27,226 nt of DNA, from positions 1 to 27,226 of IMG/VR virus record IMGVR_UViG_3300020197_000124; one strand, given 5' to 3'. This stretch comes from a virus. This document shows positions 1 to 7,489 of the stretch, piece by piece. Within the stretch, counting starts at the first letter, position 1; each line of letters opens with the position of its first letter. The notes under the pieces were generated by a model that made no database searches, had not been told where the DNA came from, and saw nothing but the letters and a program-made list of their open reading frames with translations. Position numbers and translations under genes: made by a program.

Positions 1-56
1 GGACCCTGAGGACCAGTATAACCGCTGTTTAAAAAATCTCTTAATTTAATAGGCAT
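1..56 (-). CDS. N-terminus of a second collagen-like fibre protein (partial)
   Basis: The minus strand reads ATG at 56-54 and stays open to the window edge, giving MPIKLRDFLNSGYTGPQG (18 codons). A short leader of about 13 residues runs straight into Gly-X-Y triplets, as in the collagen segments of the 1114-residue fibre just upstream. The edge bases also match that gene's collagen DNA (ggaccctgaggaccagt recurs near 1554). It is therefore probably another collagen-like tail fibre or fibre tip, but only the start is visible. No clear Shine-Dalgarno sequence precedes the ATG; the upstream bases are AT-rich and include an AATAAATA box. Length and C-terminal domain are unknown. Confidence 0.7.
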   Translation of the reverse strand, partial: MPIKLRDFLNSGYTGPQG

Positions 57-70
57 AAAAGTATATTAAA

Positions 71-78
71 TATTTATT
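71..78 (-). promoter_or_regulatory. Possible T4-type late promoter box AATAAATA
   Basis: The minus strand reads AATAAATA in the 43-base gap upstream of the partial collagen-like gene. T4-type late promoters use TATAAATA, and NATAAATA has been proposed for T4-like cyanophages. The box lies only about 14 bases from the ATG, which would leave a very short leader, and the gap is AT-rich, so chance is a real possibility. Confidence 0.3.
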
Positions 79-99
79 CTGCTTATTGCATATTAAGTA

Positions 100-303
100 T
101 CATGGTAACGTTGCCACATAGGCGGTCGCATCTGCGGCTGACATCGGCTGCCCCTCGGCGTCCTGTAGCTCGGCACCAGCCGATACTTCTTTTTTGAAGT
201 TTGCGTAGTCGGTGTTGGCGGGGTCAAAGGGGATGAAGGCGCTGTCAAATAATCTAATGACGCTAGTTTGTTTCCCCATATAGGGTAATGATAATTTATA
301 CAT
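100..303 (-). CDS. Small fibre-associated protein (67 aa), unknown function
   Basis: This 67-residue protein starts directly after the stop of the 1114-residue fibre with no intergenic base. Its ATG at 303-301 touches the fibre stop at 304-306 in head-to-tail order, which suggests translational coupling. A middle segment (PFDPANTDYANFKKEV) and an Asp/Ala-rich C-terminus resemble short proteins often found next to phage tail-fibre genes, which carry an N-x-DY-x-x-(F/Y) pattern. No transmembrane segment or signal peptide is seen. It may be a fibre-folding chaperone or a minor virion protein; this rests only on position. The gene is credible because it fills its space and has phage-like composition. 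Confidence 0.65.
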   Translation of the reverse strand: MYKLSLPYMGKQTSVIRLFDSAFIPFDPANTDYANFKKEVSAGAELQDAEGQPMSAADATAYVATLP

Positions 304-3300
304 TTATAACTCCGCAGATGCTAATAAACAAACTGAGCCAGTTGTCGCATACATATGTAGCATTGGTGAATAACCGCTTGCAAAAGTTGGCGTAGGTGTT
401 GGAATTGAAAGAGTCACATTATATGGGTTTGGACTGAATATTGTTGGTGTTCCTGTATATGGATTTAGACCATCTTCTACACTCCATGAATTATTTCCAG
501 CGGGTACAGAACAAGTTGGGCTTGTTCTCATAACTACTGGAAACGGAAAAGAGCATTGTGTTGCACCAGTAGCGGGTCTGTATCCTCCAACAAAAGTAGA
601 AGCATTTGTGCCATTAGAAATCAATGTAAAACAATACCGCTGACACAGCGCCAGCTCCTGCCCAAAGGAACGAAATTCATGTGGCGTGGCGACGGAGCCC
701 TTCTCCAATTGCACTCCGGTGAGATAGAAGGTGGCGCCGTTTGTGCCGACTACGGATGTTGCTCCTGTGGCTGATACATAGTTAGCTGAAGCCCAAGAGC
801 CTGCAGTACCGCTATAAGTAGAGCCAACACCTAAACCAAATTGAACATAAATTCCAACACCATTGGTTGTTAGCCATGTTCCTGTTGTGTCACCAGTAAT
901 AGTTACAGACTTTTGCTCCCAAGTATCTGCTGCTGCTATTGTATATGTGAAAGGATAACTACGATTACTAGCACTATTTTTTAAGCAACCGCCAAAAGTT
1001 CCAGTTAAACTAGAACGAACCCAAAAACTAAAAGTTACTGTTGCAGCACTGGCTGTCCCCCATCCTAAATCAGCAATGTTACTACCTTCTACACCTTGGT
1101 AAAAAGACATAATTTCACCAGCACCCACAGAATAGGAAGATGTTGAAGTAATCAGTATTGAGTTTTTAAAGCCAGCTGGAGCAGTTGTTGATTGTTGTGC
1201 TGTACATTTACCAGAAATGTTTGCATTGCCACGGAATCTATCCACAACAAAGATTCCATCATTAAAAGTAACACTAGCACCAGCATTCCGCTGATCGATC
1301 ACCATGGCACCGTTGATGATGCGGTTGCGAAAGCCATTATACGGACTCACATTCTCGCTTTGTAAAGTCAGCGTGGGGTTGCTAATTGTTGCACCAGTAA
1401 CATTGCCACTGGAATCAATTCGCATTCGTTCGACACTTGCCGTGACAAATCCGAGTGTATTCGCAGCAGGGCGATAGAACCCAGTTGCAGTATTCGCAGC
1501 AAATGGCAGCCCAGGTGCTGCTGCTGTCCCATCCGACATTGAAGACGGACCTTGTGGACCCTGAGGACCAGTGGCGCCTTGTGGACCCTGTGGACCCTGT
1601 GGACCCACAGGACCTATTGTTGAAAAGATTTGCCAAGTTGTGCCGTCATATAAAAGGGTGACAATAACGAAAGCAGCATCTAATTCAAAATTATCAGCAT
1701 TACCTTCAATCGTGGATCCATTTCGTGCCACAACTAAATTAACAGTACTAAAGTTGCCTGCATCAGCAATGACGACAAAATCGCCACTTGAGGGTGACGC
1801 AGGCAGAGTGAGCGTCCAAGCCCCTCCAATTGTATTAGCCGCAATATAATCTTTACTGACAGCGGTATAGTTCGCTGTTTTTAGTTGCCATGGTGTCAGA
1901 GGACCTGTGGGACCAGTGGCACCCTGTGGACCTTTAGGTCCTACTGTTGAAAAGATTTGCCAAGTGTTTCCGTCATAGAGACAAGTGACTATCGCATTGG
2001 CAACATCCAACACAAAATTATCAGCTACATTTTCAATTGTAGATCCATTACGAGCAATTGTGAGATGAGCAGTATTAAAGTTTCCTGCATCAGCAATAAC
2101 CACAAAGTCGCCACTTGAGGGTGACGCAGGCAGAGTGAGTGTCCAGGCCCCACCAATTGTATTAGCTGCAATATAATCTTTACTGACAGCCGTATAGTTT
2201 GCTGTTTTCGATTGCCATGGCGTGAGTGGACCTGTGGGACCAGTTGCGCCAGCTGCACCAGCCGCGCCTTGTGGACCTTGCGGACCCTGTGGACCAGCTG
2301 CGCCAGCCGCGCCAGCCGCGCCAGCCGCACCAGTCGCACCTTGTGGACCTTTGGGACCTACCGATGAAAACACTTGCCAAGTGTTTCCATCATAGAGACA
2401 TGTAACTATAGAAGCAGCGAGATCTATCTCTAAATTATCAGCCACATTTTCAATTGTGGATCCATTTCTTGCCACAACCAAATTAACAGTATTAAAGTTT
2501 CCTGCATCAGCAATAACGACAAAGTCGCCACTAGACGGTGATGCAGGTAACGTAAGAGTCCAGGCGCCACCTATTGTATTAGCTGCTATATAATCTTTAT
2601 TGACAGCCGTATAGTTCGCTGTTTTTACTTGCCATGGTGTGAGAGAACCTTGCGGACCCTGTGGACCAGCTGCGCCAGCCGCACCAGCCGCGCCTTGTGG
2701 ACCTTGCGGACCCTGTGGACCAGCTGCGCCAGCCGCACCAGCCGCACCAGTCGCGCCTTGTGGACCTTGCGGGCCCTGTGGACCAGCTGCGCCAGCCGCG
2801 CCAGCCGCACCAGTCGCGCCTTGTGGACCTTGCGGACCCTGTGGACCAGCCGCGCCAGCCGCGCCAGCCGCACCAGTCGCACCTTGTGGACCTTGAGGAC
2901 CTTGCGGACCTTTAGGTCCTACTGTTGAAAAGATTTGCCAAGTGTTTCCGTCATAGAGACAAGTGACTATTGCATTGGCAACGTCTAAGTCAAAATCATT
3001 TGTATTTCCTTCAATCGTGGACCCATTTCTTGCTATTGCCAGATTAACAGTATTGAAGTTGCCTGCATCAGCAATAACGACAAAGTCGCCGCTAGATGGT
3101 GATGCGGGTAACGTAAGAGTCCACGCACCACCTATTGTATTGGCTGCAATATAATCTTTACTGACAGCCGTATAGTTTGCTGTTTTTACTTGCCATGGTG
3201 TCAGAGGACCTGTGGGACCAGTCGCGCCTTGTGGACCTTGCGGACCTTGCGGACCCAGTGAACCCACTGCTGTAGACCACTGAATACCACCTGATCCAGT

Positions 3301-3648
3301 AGAAGTCAAAACTTGCTGACTTGAGCCGGTGCTGCCGCCAGCAGAAATGCCACCAGAAATAATAACATTACCGGCATTGACATTTCCGGTCACTGCGAGG
3401 ATAGATGTTGTTTTATTAAAAGTTAGATTTTGTGATGAGCCAAAAGCACCCGCATCATTAAACTGAAGTTCTTGATTGAGCCCCGAGACTTGTGTGGTTT
3501 TGATTTGACCGAGCGTGTTACTGCTGGTCTTATAATAGAGAATACCATCCGCATAATTCAGAGACAATTCACCATTGGCAATGACACCCAATGATGGAGT
3601 ATTTCCAGATTGCCCCGAACTGCGAATACTAATAACGGTATTGGACAT
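304..3648 (-). CDS. Collagen-like tail fibre with four gp10-like domains and a lectin-like tip
   Basis: This 1114-residue protein is modular. Residues 1-50 are an anchor ([24 protein letters not shown]) shared with the 544-residue fibre. Residues 132-148, 244-335, 431-474, 570-582 and 680-701 are Gly-X-Y collagen triplets (GPQ, GAT, GAA). Four nearly identical domains of about 95 residues sit between them (149-243, 336-430, 475-569, 584-679), each beginning LTPWQ and containing [20 protein letters not shown]. Residues 740-748 hold RMRIDSSGN, also in the 262-residue fibre. The C-terminal part from about 772 ([16 protein letters not shown], then [11 protein letters not shown], then TGVQLEKG and LALCQRYCF) matches a widespread fibre-tip domain of probable carbohydrate-binding fold. 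The ATG overlaps the upstream stop as TAATG. Inference: a trimeric receptor-binding fibre with triple-helical stalks. The exact attachment site is unknown. Confidence 0.85.
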   Translation of the reverse strand: MSNTVISIRSSGQSGNTPSLGVIANGELSLNYADGILYYKTSSNTLGQIKTTQVSGLNQELQFNDAGAFGSSQNLTFNKTTSILAVTGNVNAGNVIISGGISAGGSTGSSQQVLTSTGSGGIQWSTAVGSLGPQGPQGPQGATGPTGPLTPWQVKTANYTAVSKDYIAANTIGGAWTLTLPASPSSGDFVVIADAGNFNTVNLAIARNGSTIEGNTNDFDLDVANAIVTCLYDGNTWQIFSTVGPKGPQGPQGPQGATGAAGAAGAAGPQGPQGPQGATGAAGAAGAAGPQGPQGPQGATGAAGAAGAAGPQGPQGPQGAAGAAGAAGPQGPQGSLTPWQVKTANYTAVNKDYIAANTIGGAWTLTLPASPSSGDFVVIADAGNFNTVNLVVARNGSTIENVADNLEIDLAASIVTCLYDGNTWQVFSSVGPKGPQGATGAAGAAGAAGAAGPQGPQGPQGAAGAAGATGPTGPLTPWQSKTANYTAVSKDYIAANTIGGAWTLTLPASPSSGDFVVIADAGNFNTAHLTIARNGSTIENVADNFVLDVANAIVTCLYDGNTWQIFSTVGPKGPQGATGPTGPLTPWQLKTANYTAVSKDYIAANTIGGAWTLTLPASPSSGDFVVIADAGNFSTVNLVVARNGSTIEGNADNFELDAAFVIVTLLYDGTTWQIFSTIGPVGPQGPQGPQGATGPQGPQGPSSMSDGTAAAPGLPFAANTATGFYRPAANTLGFVTASVERMRIDSSGNVTGATISNPTLTLQSENVSPYNGFRNRIINGAMVIDQRNAGASVTFNDGIFVVDRFRGNANISGKCTAQQSTTAPAGFKNSILITSTSSYSVGAGEIMSFYQGVEGSNIADLGWGTASAATVTFSFWVRSSLTGTFGGCLKNSASNRSYPFTYTIAAADTWEQKSVTITGDTTGTWLTTNGVGIYVQFGLGVGSTYSGTAGSWASANYVSATGATSVVGTNGATFYLTGVQLEKGSVATPHEFRSFGQELALCQRYCFTLISNGTNASTFVGGYRPATGATQCSFPFPVVMRTSPTCSVPAGNNSWSVEDGLNPYTGTPTIFSPNPYNVTLSIPTPTPTFASGYSPMLHMYATTGSVCLLASAEL
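1612..3204 (-). repeat. Four-copy ~285-bp domain repeat inside the collagen-like fibre gene
   Basis: Copies lie at about 2920-3204, 2359-2643, 1942-2226 and 1612-1899. Each encodes [17 protein letters not shown] through LYDG.TWQ(I/V)FS. Most differences are single substitutions clustered in the segment after NGSTIE, which reads [30 protein letters not shown] and [10 protein letters not shown] in the four copies. Spacing varies because the collagen segments between copies differ in length. High similarity at the DNA level suggests recent duplication or gene conversion. Confidence 0.85.
2659..2910 (-). repeat. 63-bp tandem repeat encoding collagen-like segment
   Basis: A 21-residue unit ([21 protein letters not shown]) starts at residues 247, 268, 289 and 310 of the fibre, so the DNA period is 63 bp. 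The last copy is shortened by loss of one triplet. Shorter collagen tracts of similar sequence occur near 2230-2350 and 1540-1615. Such a tract can expand or contract by slippage or unequal recombination while keeping the reading frame. Confidence 0.9.
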
Positions 3649-4166
3649 TAGAACATTCCGCCTGACGATTCAATTTTAGTAAGTTTCACATTGTCAAGCG
3701 TATTTATTGTTGGGTCTGAAGAAACTAAAAGACCCAACTTTTTTCGTTTATTGTTAGGCAACAAATCTTCTAATTTTTTAATATAGTCAATCTGTTGCTG
3801 AATTGTCTGCTCTAACGCTAATGTCTTTTCTCGCATGGATCCCCGCAAGGAATCACATTCGCGTGTTTTCTCATTCAGTGCTGCTTGAATTCGATAATGA
3901 TCCGCGCTCACACTTGACTGATTCTGAATTTGCGCGTTTTTCCCCGACAGTTCATCATTCAAGGATTGCACTGTAACGTGTAACTGATTTATTTCATGCT
4001 GTTGTTCCTTTATCGCTGCGAGCTGTTTTTCCACTTCATCTAGTTTCGCAACTTTGGCTTCAAGAAGTTTCAATTGCGTCTGAAACACCATATTTTGTTT
4101 TAAAACGGCAATAAAATTCTCAAAGACGATTTCATTATAAGAATTAATAAAGTTCACATCACTCAT
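3648..4166 (-). CDS. Coiled-coil virion accessory protein (172 aa)
   Basis: The N-terminus ([20 protein letters not shown]) is followed by a long Gln/Glu/Lys/Leu-rich helical region, roughly residues 25-145, with heptad-like spacing, then a basic patch (NNKRKKLG) and a short tail ending SSGGMF. Similar FINSYNE-type coiled-coil proteins occur in marine T4-like phages next to fibre genes; this is from memory. The start is set by GGAGG six bases upstream of the ATG. The stop overlaps the next ATG as TAATG, and the final Gly-Gly codons form AGGCGGA, probably the ribosome binding site of the collagen-like fibre. Role inferred: fibre attachment, trimerisation or chaperone. Its C-terminus shares the GGxF ending seen on other proteins here. 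Confidence 0.7.
   Translation of the reverse strand: MSDVNFINSYNEIVFENFIAVLKQNMVFQTQLKLLEAKVAKLDEVEKQLAAIKEQQHEINQLHVTVQSLNDELSGKNAQIQNQSSVSADHYRIQAALNEKTRECDSLRGSMREKTLALEQTIQQQIDYIKKLEDLLPNNKRKKLGLLVSSDPTINTLDNVKLTKIESSGGMF
3701..3708 (-). promoter_or_regulatory. Possible late promoter box AATAAATA inside the coiled-coil gene
   Basis: AATAAATA on the minus strand lies 53 bases upstream of the collagen-like fibre start, within the 3' end of the 172-residue gene, where it encodes part of TINTL. It could serve the fibre gene as a late promoter. It could equally be a coding coincidence. Confidence 0.3.
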
Positions 4167-4184
4167 GATGCCCTCCGTTCACAT

Positions 4185-4212
4185 GAGGGATGCAGTCTTG
4201 ACCACATCCCTC
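4185..4212. terminator. Intergenic hairpin; T-tract lies on the plus-strand side
   Basis: In the 58-base gap between the 544-residue and 172-residue genes, GAGGGATG (4185-4192) pairs perfectly with CATCCCTC (4205-4212). Within the loop, GTC and GAC can form a further short stem. On the plus strand the hairpin is followed, after TCAG, by a T-rich tract (TTTTTATTTT, 4217-4226), as in an intrinsic terminator. On the minus strand, the direction of the genes, the hairpin follows an A-rich stretch and has no T-tract after it. It may therefore terminate antisense transcripts, or stabilise or process the sense mRNA. Confidence 0.5.
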
Positions 4213-4224
4213 TCAGTTTTTATT

Positions 4225-5859
4225 TTAGAATGACCCACCATTCAAATGCGCAAAAATTGGAACTCCTGACGCATTAATCTGCAACACATGCCCCTGAGTA
4301 GAAGAAGTCAATGCAGACAATGCAGTCGTGCTAGATGCACCCGACAAGATGACACCATTCGTGCTAAAAGAGGCTGCTCCTGTACCACCGCGCGCAACTC
4401 CGAGAGTTCCAGCCGTGAGAACAGAGGTATTCAAAGCTCCGATAGCTGTATTGTTGACGCCCGATACACGCCCATACGCGTCAGTTGTAATCACTGGCAC
4501 ATAATCTTGTGCCCCAAAGGTTCCTGCTGTGCCGGTATTGGCAAGCGATACAATACCGCTGCCATTATATTGCAGGATAGCTCCTGTCGTGTAACTGATG
4601 TTATTGGTACCACCACGAGCCACACCAAGAATTCCAGACGAGAGAACGGATGTATCTAATCCTCCAATTGCAGTGTTGCTCACTCCAGACACGCGCCCAT
4701 AGCCATCTGTCGTTAAGACAGGAACATGCGTCTGCGCACCATATGTGCCTGCGGTGCCAGTGTTAGCAAGTGATTGCAGTGGGTTGGTGCCGTTACCGAC
4801 AAGCAATTGTCCAGCAGTAAAGGTCCCTGCGCCCGTACCACCATCACTAACGACGATGTCAGAAGAAAGACCTGTAACAGTGCCACCTGTTAAGTTGGCA
4901 TGTAAATCCGCTTTTGTTAGGGATCCATAGGAGACAACATTCCCTGTTGGATCTGTTCCCAAATTCTTAAAGAGATAGAAGGCGCCTGCATTTGCACCAC
5001 CTGATCCTTGACGAACGAGACCATGATATTGAACAGACGATCCTGTATTAGATGTTCCGTAGAACCCGATATCAATTACATCTCCGACGGTGTTGTTAGC
5101 ACCAAGTTTCAATAATGAATCTGTCGTGACAACCGTGGAAGTATTGACAAATGTTTGCGTCCCAGCAACAATCAAATTTCCTGTAACAGACAAGTCACCA
5201 GCAATTGACTGCGCACCCGATGTTCGAACAACAGTTGAATCAACCGTTAATCCAAAAGTGTCCGTCGCATCTGTAAACGTGGTAGTAATACCACCACCGT
5301 TTTGTCCTGCAACGGTGATTGTTCCACCAGTTGAGGTGGTGCCAGTGCCCGTGTTACCGGCAAAGTTGAAAGTGGTCGAGAGTGCCACATTCGCAGCGGA
5401 TGTAATACGACCTTTTGCATCAACAGCAAATGTTGGAATTTGTGTCGCGCCACCATATGTGGCGGCCGTGACACCTGAACTAGCAAGAGTAAGAGGAATA
5501 TTCGCTGCTGCGGATCCATCCACAGACACGATACCCGTTGCATCACCAGACACTCCTAGATTTCGTGCCGTTTGCCACGCACTCGCTGTAGTTGCGTTTC
5601 CTGATAAGGCAGCAGTAATCGTCCCAGCAGAAAAATTACCAGACGCATTTCTTTTAACAAGAGTTGACGCGGTGTTATTATTAGTTGCGGCATCAACAAT
5701 GTCGGTATAATATTTACCGCCAATGGAAATAACAGAATTATCCGCCAACCCAATAAAAAGTTTATTAGAACTATTTGAATACGCTGGTTCCGCCACATTG
5801 AGTGATGACGGCGTATTAGTACTCTCAGACCATTTGAGTTGTATGACGGTGTTAGCCAT
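4225..5859 (-). CDS. Tail fibre protein with YGxxTxxPxxxxDxxGR repeats (544 aa)
   Basis: Residues 1-50 are an anchor (NTVIQLKWSES.NTPSSLNVAEPAYS..NKLFIG) related to that of the collagen-like fibre and to N-termini of T4-like cyanophage fibres. A long beta-rich shaft follows. Related segments occur near residues 134-160 (TYGGATQIPTFAVDAKGRIT), 372-398 (TYGAQTHVPVLTTDGYGRVS) and 447-473 (TFGAQDYVPVITTDAYGRVS), with LGVARGGT after the last two. Similar repeats are common in phage fibre shafts. The C-terminus is NGGSF; no enzymatic or autocleavage motif is visible. The start overlaps the upstream stop as TAATG and has an unusually strong purine-rich ribosome binding site. Probably a trimeric side or tail fibre; receptor unknown. 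Confidence 0.75.
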   Translation of the reverse strand: MANTVIQLKWSESTNTPSSLNVAEPAYSNSSNKLFIGLADNSVISIGGKYYTDIVDAATNNNTASTLVKRNASGNFSAGTITAALSGNATTASAWQTARNLGVSGDATGIVSVDGSAAANIPLTLASSGVTAATYGGATQIPTFAVDAKGRITSAANVALSTTFNFAGNTGTGTTSTGGTITVAGQNGGGITTTFTDATDTFGLTVDSTVVRTSGAQSIAGDLSVTGNLIVAGTQTFVNTSTVVTTDSLLKLGANNTVGDVIDIGFYGTSNTGSSVQYHGLVRQGSGGANAGAFYLFKNLGTDPTGNVVSYGSLTKADLHANLTGGTVTGLSSDIVVSDGGTGAGTFTAGQLLVGNGTNPLQSLANTGTAGTYGAQTHVPVLTTDGYGRVSGVSNTAIGGLDTSVLSSGILGVARGGTNNISYTTGAILQYNGSGIVSLANTGTAGTFGAQDYVPVITTDAYGRVSGVNNTAIGALNTSVLTAGTLGVARGGTGAASFSTNGVILSGASSTTALSALTSSTQGHVLQINASGVPIFAHLNGGSF

Positions 5860-6083
5860 TAGAAGCCCCCTCCCCGAACATTGGTGATGTTATTTGAATT
5901 GACGACGACTGGTTTAACAACATATCCTTGCGTCGCACCATCATACACTAATACTTCACCATCATCAGGATTAGAGGCATCTACATTTTTCAAATCGCTC
6001 AGTGAGACGTTTGGTTTTGGACCTATAAAAACGGACGACACTACGGTTTTATTTGGTTTAATTCTGACTGTAAAATTACTCAT
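5859..6083 (-). CDS. Small fibre-associated protein (74 aa)
   Basis: This 74-residue protein contains SLSDLKNVDASNPDDGEVLV, a pattern often seen at fibre N-termini (LxDLxDVD...DGxVLxY). It ends in RGGGF. It overlaps the 113-residue gene upstream by eight bases (ATGAGTAA) and the fibre downstream by one base, so it belongs to a coupled cassette. An AGGAG sequence precedes the ATG by nine bases. It looks like a free-standing version of a fibre anchor/linker domain and may adapt the 544-residue fibre to the baseplate; that role is inferred from position and motif. No enzyme motif or membrane segment is present. Confidence 0.65.
   Translation of the reverse strand: MSNFTVRIKPNKTVVSSVFIGPKPNVSLSDLKNVDASNPDDGEVLVYDGATQGYVVKPVVVNSNNITNVRGGGF
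5866..5875 (-). promoter_or_regulatory. Ribosome binding site of the 544-aa fibre within the upstream stop region
   Basis: The minus strand reads GGGGAGGGGG, then CTTC, then TAATG. The G-rich run encodes the end of the 74-residue protein (RGGGF) and also acts as a strong Shine-Dalgarno sequence for the fibre gene, whose ATG overlaps the TAA stop by one base. This decides the fibre start and implies coupled translation. Confidence 0.75.
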
Positions 6084-6417
6084 TGCGTGTGACTCCTGGT
6101 CTTACTACGGCAATGCCTTCAAAAATACGTGTGACAACATTGGTATTATTATTAACAATAATTAAATCATACACATATCGCCCAGGTGTAATATTGGCGG
6201 TCACAGCTGAAGTCATTGTCAATGTAAGTTCACCTTCTGTTGGTGAAGAAGTAGTAACGACAAAATTATGAGCAGTGGAGGAATAATAAGATTTGCGAAT
6301 TTGTGCTTTGCCGGTGTGACCGGTCAAATTAAAGAGAGCGCCACTGCTATCGTTAATATTTACGGTAGTGTTAAACGAAGCATTTTGTTCGATTGTAATT
6401 TCAACATATTCTGCCAC
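6076..6417 (-). CDS. Beta-sandwich baseplate/fibre adaptor-like protein (113 aa)
   Basis: The protein is rich in beta strands and shows FNLTGHTGKAQIRKS, then LTLTMTSAVTANITPGRYVYDL and a VTR near the end. This pattern is widespread in small tail proteins of phages and resembles the N-terminal domain of baseplate upper protein (BppU)-like adaptors. It is the first gene after the TATAAATA promoter at 6449-6456. The start is GTG, supported by AAAGGAG seven bases upstream and by conserved-looking residues from the first codons. The stop overlaps the next gene by eight bases. Inference: a receptor-complex adaptor connecting fibres to the tail. The specific family assignment is tentative. Confidence 0.65.
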   Translation of the reverse strand: MAEYVEITIEQNASFNTTVNINDSSGALFNLTGHTGKAQIRKSYYSSTAHNFVVTTSSPTEGELTLTMTSAVTANITPGRYVYDLIIVNNNTNVVTRIFEGIAVVRPGVTRNE

Positions 6418-6448
6418 AAAAACACTCCTTTGAACAGAGTTCTTAGAT

Positions 6449-6456
6449 TATTTATA
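6449..6456 (-). promoter_or_regulatory. T4-type late promoter TATAAATA
   Basis: A perfect TATAAATA on the minus strand lies in the 79-base gap after the lysozyme stop, 31 bases upstream of the GTG start of the 113-residue gene. The leader would be about 25 bases and contains AAAGGAG. T4 late promoters consist of just this -10-like box, read by sigma gp55 with the sliding clamp. This is the best promoter candidate in the window and would drive the second fibre cassette. Confidence 0.75.
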
Positions 6457-6496
6457 AAACTTTAAGTGAGAGAAATGAATGAAATCGAATGAAAAA

Positions 6497-6973
6497 TTAG
6501 GAAAGAAAGAGAGCACGTTCAGCGTGACGACGAAGGGTTAATCCTCGTAATTCTTTGCCACCTGCTTTGTTGTACTTGAGAAACGTCTCCGCAGCGGTAT
6601 CCACATCCCCTCGATTAAACGCCGAACGGATGGTGCTGCGCTGAAAGCATCCAAGCCCAACATTAAAAGCAAAGCTGCAGAAAGCTGAAAATTGATTTGA
6701 TGTAAGAAGTCCAGGACAGAGCCGTTCCACACCACGTTCATATTTGCCCAATTCACCCAGGAGAAGTCCATCAATTTCCTCTTTCGTAAATATGCGGTTG
6801 TCTTCTGATTTTAATGGATACGAGAGCCGTTCATCCATCTTTAATCGTAATTGCTCTGGATACAACACATGCCCATACCCAACTGTCCAGATTCGCGCTG
6901 GGCACAAATACGGCTTACTGCGAAATCCCTCAAACTTTTTAATAATTGTCAGTCCCGCATCACTGATCTTCAT
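6497..6973 (-). CDS. Endolysin, T4-type lysozyme (glycoside hydrolase family 24)
   Basis: It cleaves the beta-1,4 bond between N-acetylmuramic acid and N-acetylglucosamine in peptidoglycan at the end of infection. At 158 residues it has the usual family size. The catalytic Glu is E15 (KKFEGFR), followed by YLCPARIWTVGYGH, where C24 and T30 keep the spacing of the T4 Glu11-Asp20-Thr26 triad. Cys in place of Asp is known in several phage lysozymes. The motif TSNQFSAFCSFAFNVGLG (91-108) and the C-terminal LRGLTLRRHAERALF are also typical. No signal peptide or signal-anchor segment is seen, so export should depend on the holin-like protein encoded three bases upstream. The enzyme lies within the fibre genes rather than the baseplate set, so an endolysin role is more likely than a spike lysozyme. 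Confidence 0.95.
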   Translation of the reverse strand: MKISDAGLTIIKKFEGFRSKPYLCPARIWTVGYGHVLYPEQLRLKMDERLSYPLKSEDNRIFTKEEIDGLLLGELGKYERGVERLCPGLLTSNQFSAFCSFAFNVGLGCFQRSTIRSAFNRGDVDTAAETFLKYNKAGGKELRGLTLRRHAERALFLS

Positions 6974-6976
6974 TGT

Positions 6977-7462
6977 CTATTTAGACTTGAAAGCTTGCGT
7001 GCCAAACCAGAACGACACCACGGATGCCCAGATAGTCTGTGTGTCTTTGTCCCAGACGAGATCCATAGCGTCGTGAAATGGAACACCGGTATGAAACGCA
7101 TACCAGAATCCAAACCCATCAACAAAACAGAGTAACAAGAAAAGTCCATACGTGATCGAGGGACGAACCATGGCGCGCATGTTAATGACCCAACGAGATG
7201 CGCCTCGCCCAATCTCGATATCATGTTGATACAGGGCCAGTCGTTCTTCTTTATCTGCATCAACTTTGGTGCTTTCAAGTTTAATTTCTTCCGTGCGATA
7301 CTGCGCGAGATATCCTGCTTGCGCCATTTTCAGATCGCGATCCGTCTGCGCAGCCAACACTTCAAGTTCATGCTTTTGATCTTTTTTAGACTGAAAATAA
7401 TCAATAATCTTGGGCACACCACCGGCCAAAAAAGAAACTATTGTTGTTATGAGTGTAAACAT
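6977..7462 (-). CDS. Holin-like protein of the 3-TM family
   Basis: Residues 2-22 form one hydrophobic segment (TLITTIVSFLAGGVPKIIDY). A charged, probably helical cytoplasmic stretch (about 24-95) follows. Two more hydrophobic segments lie at about 100-123 (SITYGLFLLLCFVDGFGFWY) and 142-158 (IWASVVSFWFGTQAF). The order and the terminal FWFG signature resemble the 3TM holin family of phages and gene transfer agents. It is encoded directly before the lysozyme with a three-base gap, a classic lysis pair, and has a strong AAGGAG site. Inferred role: pore formation in the inner membrane to release the endolysin. No spanin was recognised nearby. It is longer than many holins because of the charged loop. 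Confidence 0.8.
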   Translation of the reverse strand: MFTLITTIVSFLAGGVPKIIDYFQSKKDQKHELEVLAAQTDRDLKMAQAGYLAQYRTEEIKLESTKVDADKEERLALYQHDIEIGRGASRWVINMRAMVRPSITYGLFLLLCFVDGFGFWYAFHTGVPFHDAMDLVWDKDTQTIWASVVSFWFGTQAFKSK

Positions 7463-7489
7463 AAAGACTCCTTAATTCTTGCCCCCATT

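Noticed and set aside
2629-2928. Several overlapping long open frames on the plus strand and a short-period repeat that looks array-like
   Set aside because: They are the mirror of the collagen Gly-X-Y repeat, whose low-complexity DNA is open in many frames. The repeats have no unique spacers, so this is not a CRISPR array.
5090-5710. 206-codon plus-strand open frame opposite the 544-residue fibre
   Set aside because: Its Val/Pro/Ala-rich translation is the antisense shadow of a Thr/Gly/Asn-rich fibre. It has no recognisable domain and no ribosome binding site worth noting.
6970-7278. Out-of-frame minus-strand open frame inside the holin-like gene, considered as an embedded spanin
   Set aside because: It lacks a signal anchor followed by a periplasmic coiled coil and has no lipobox, so nothing supports a spanin.
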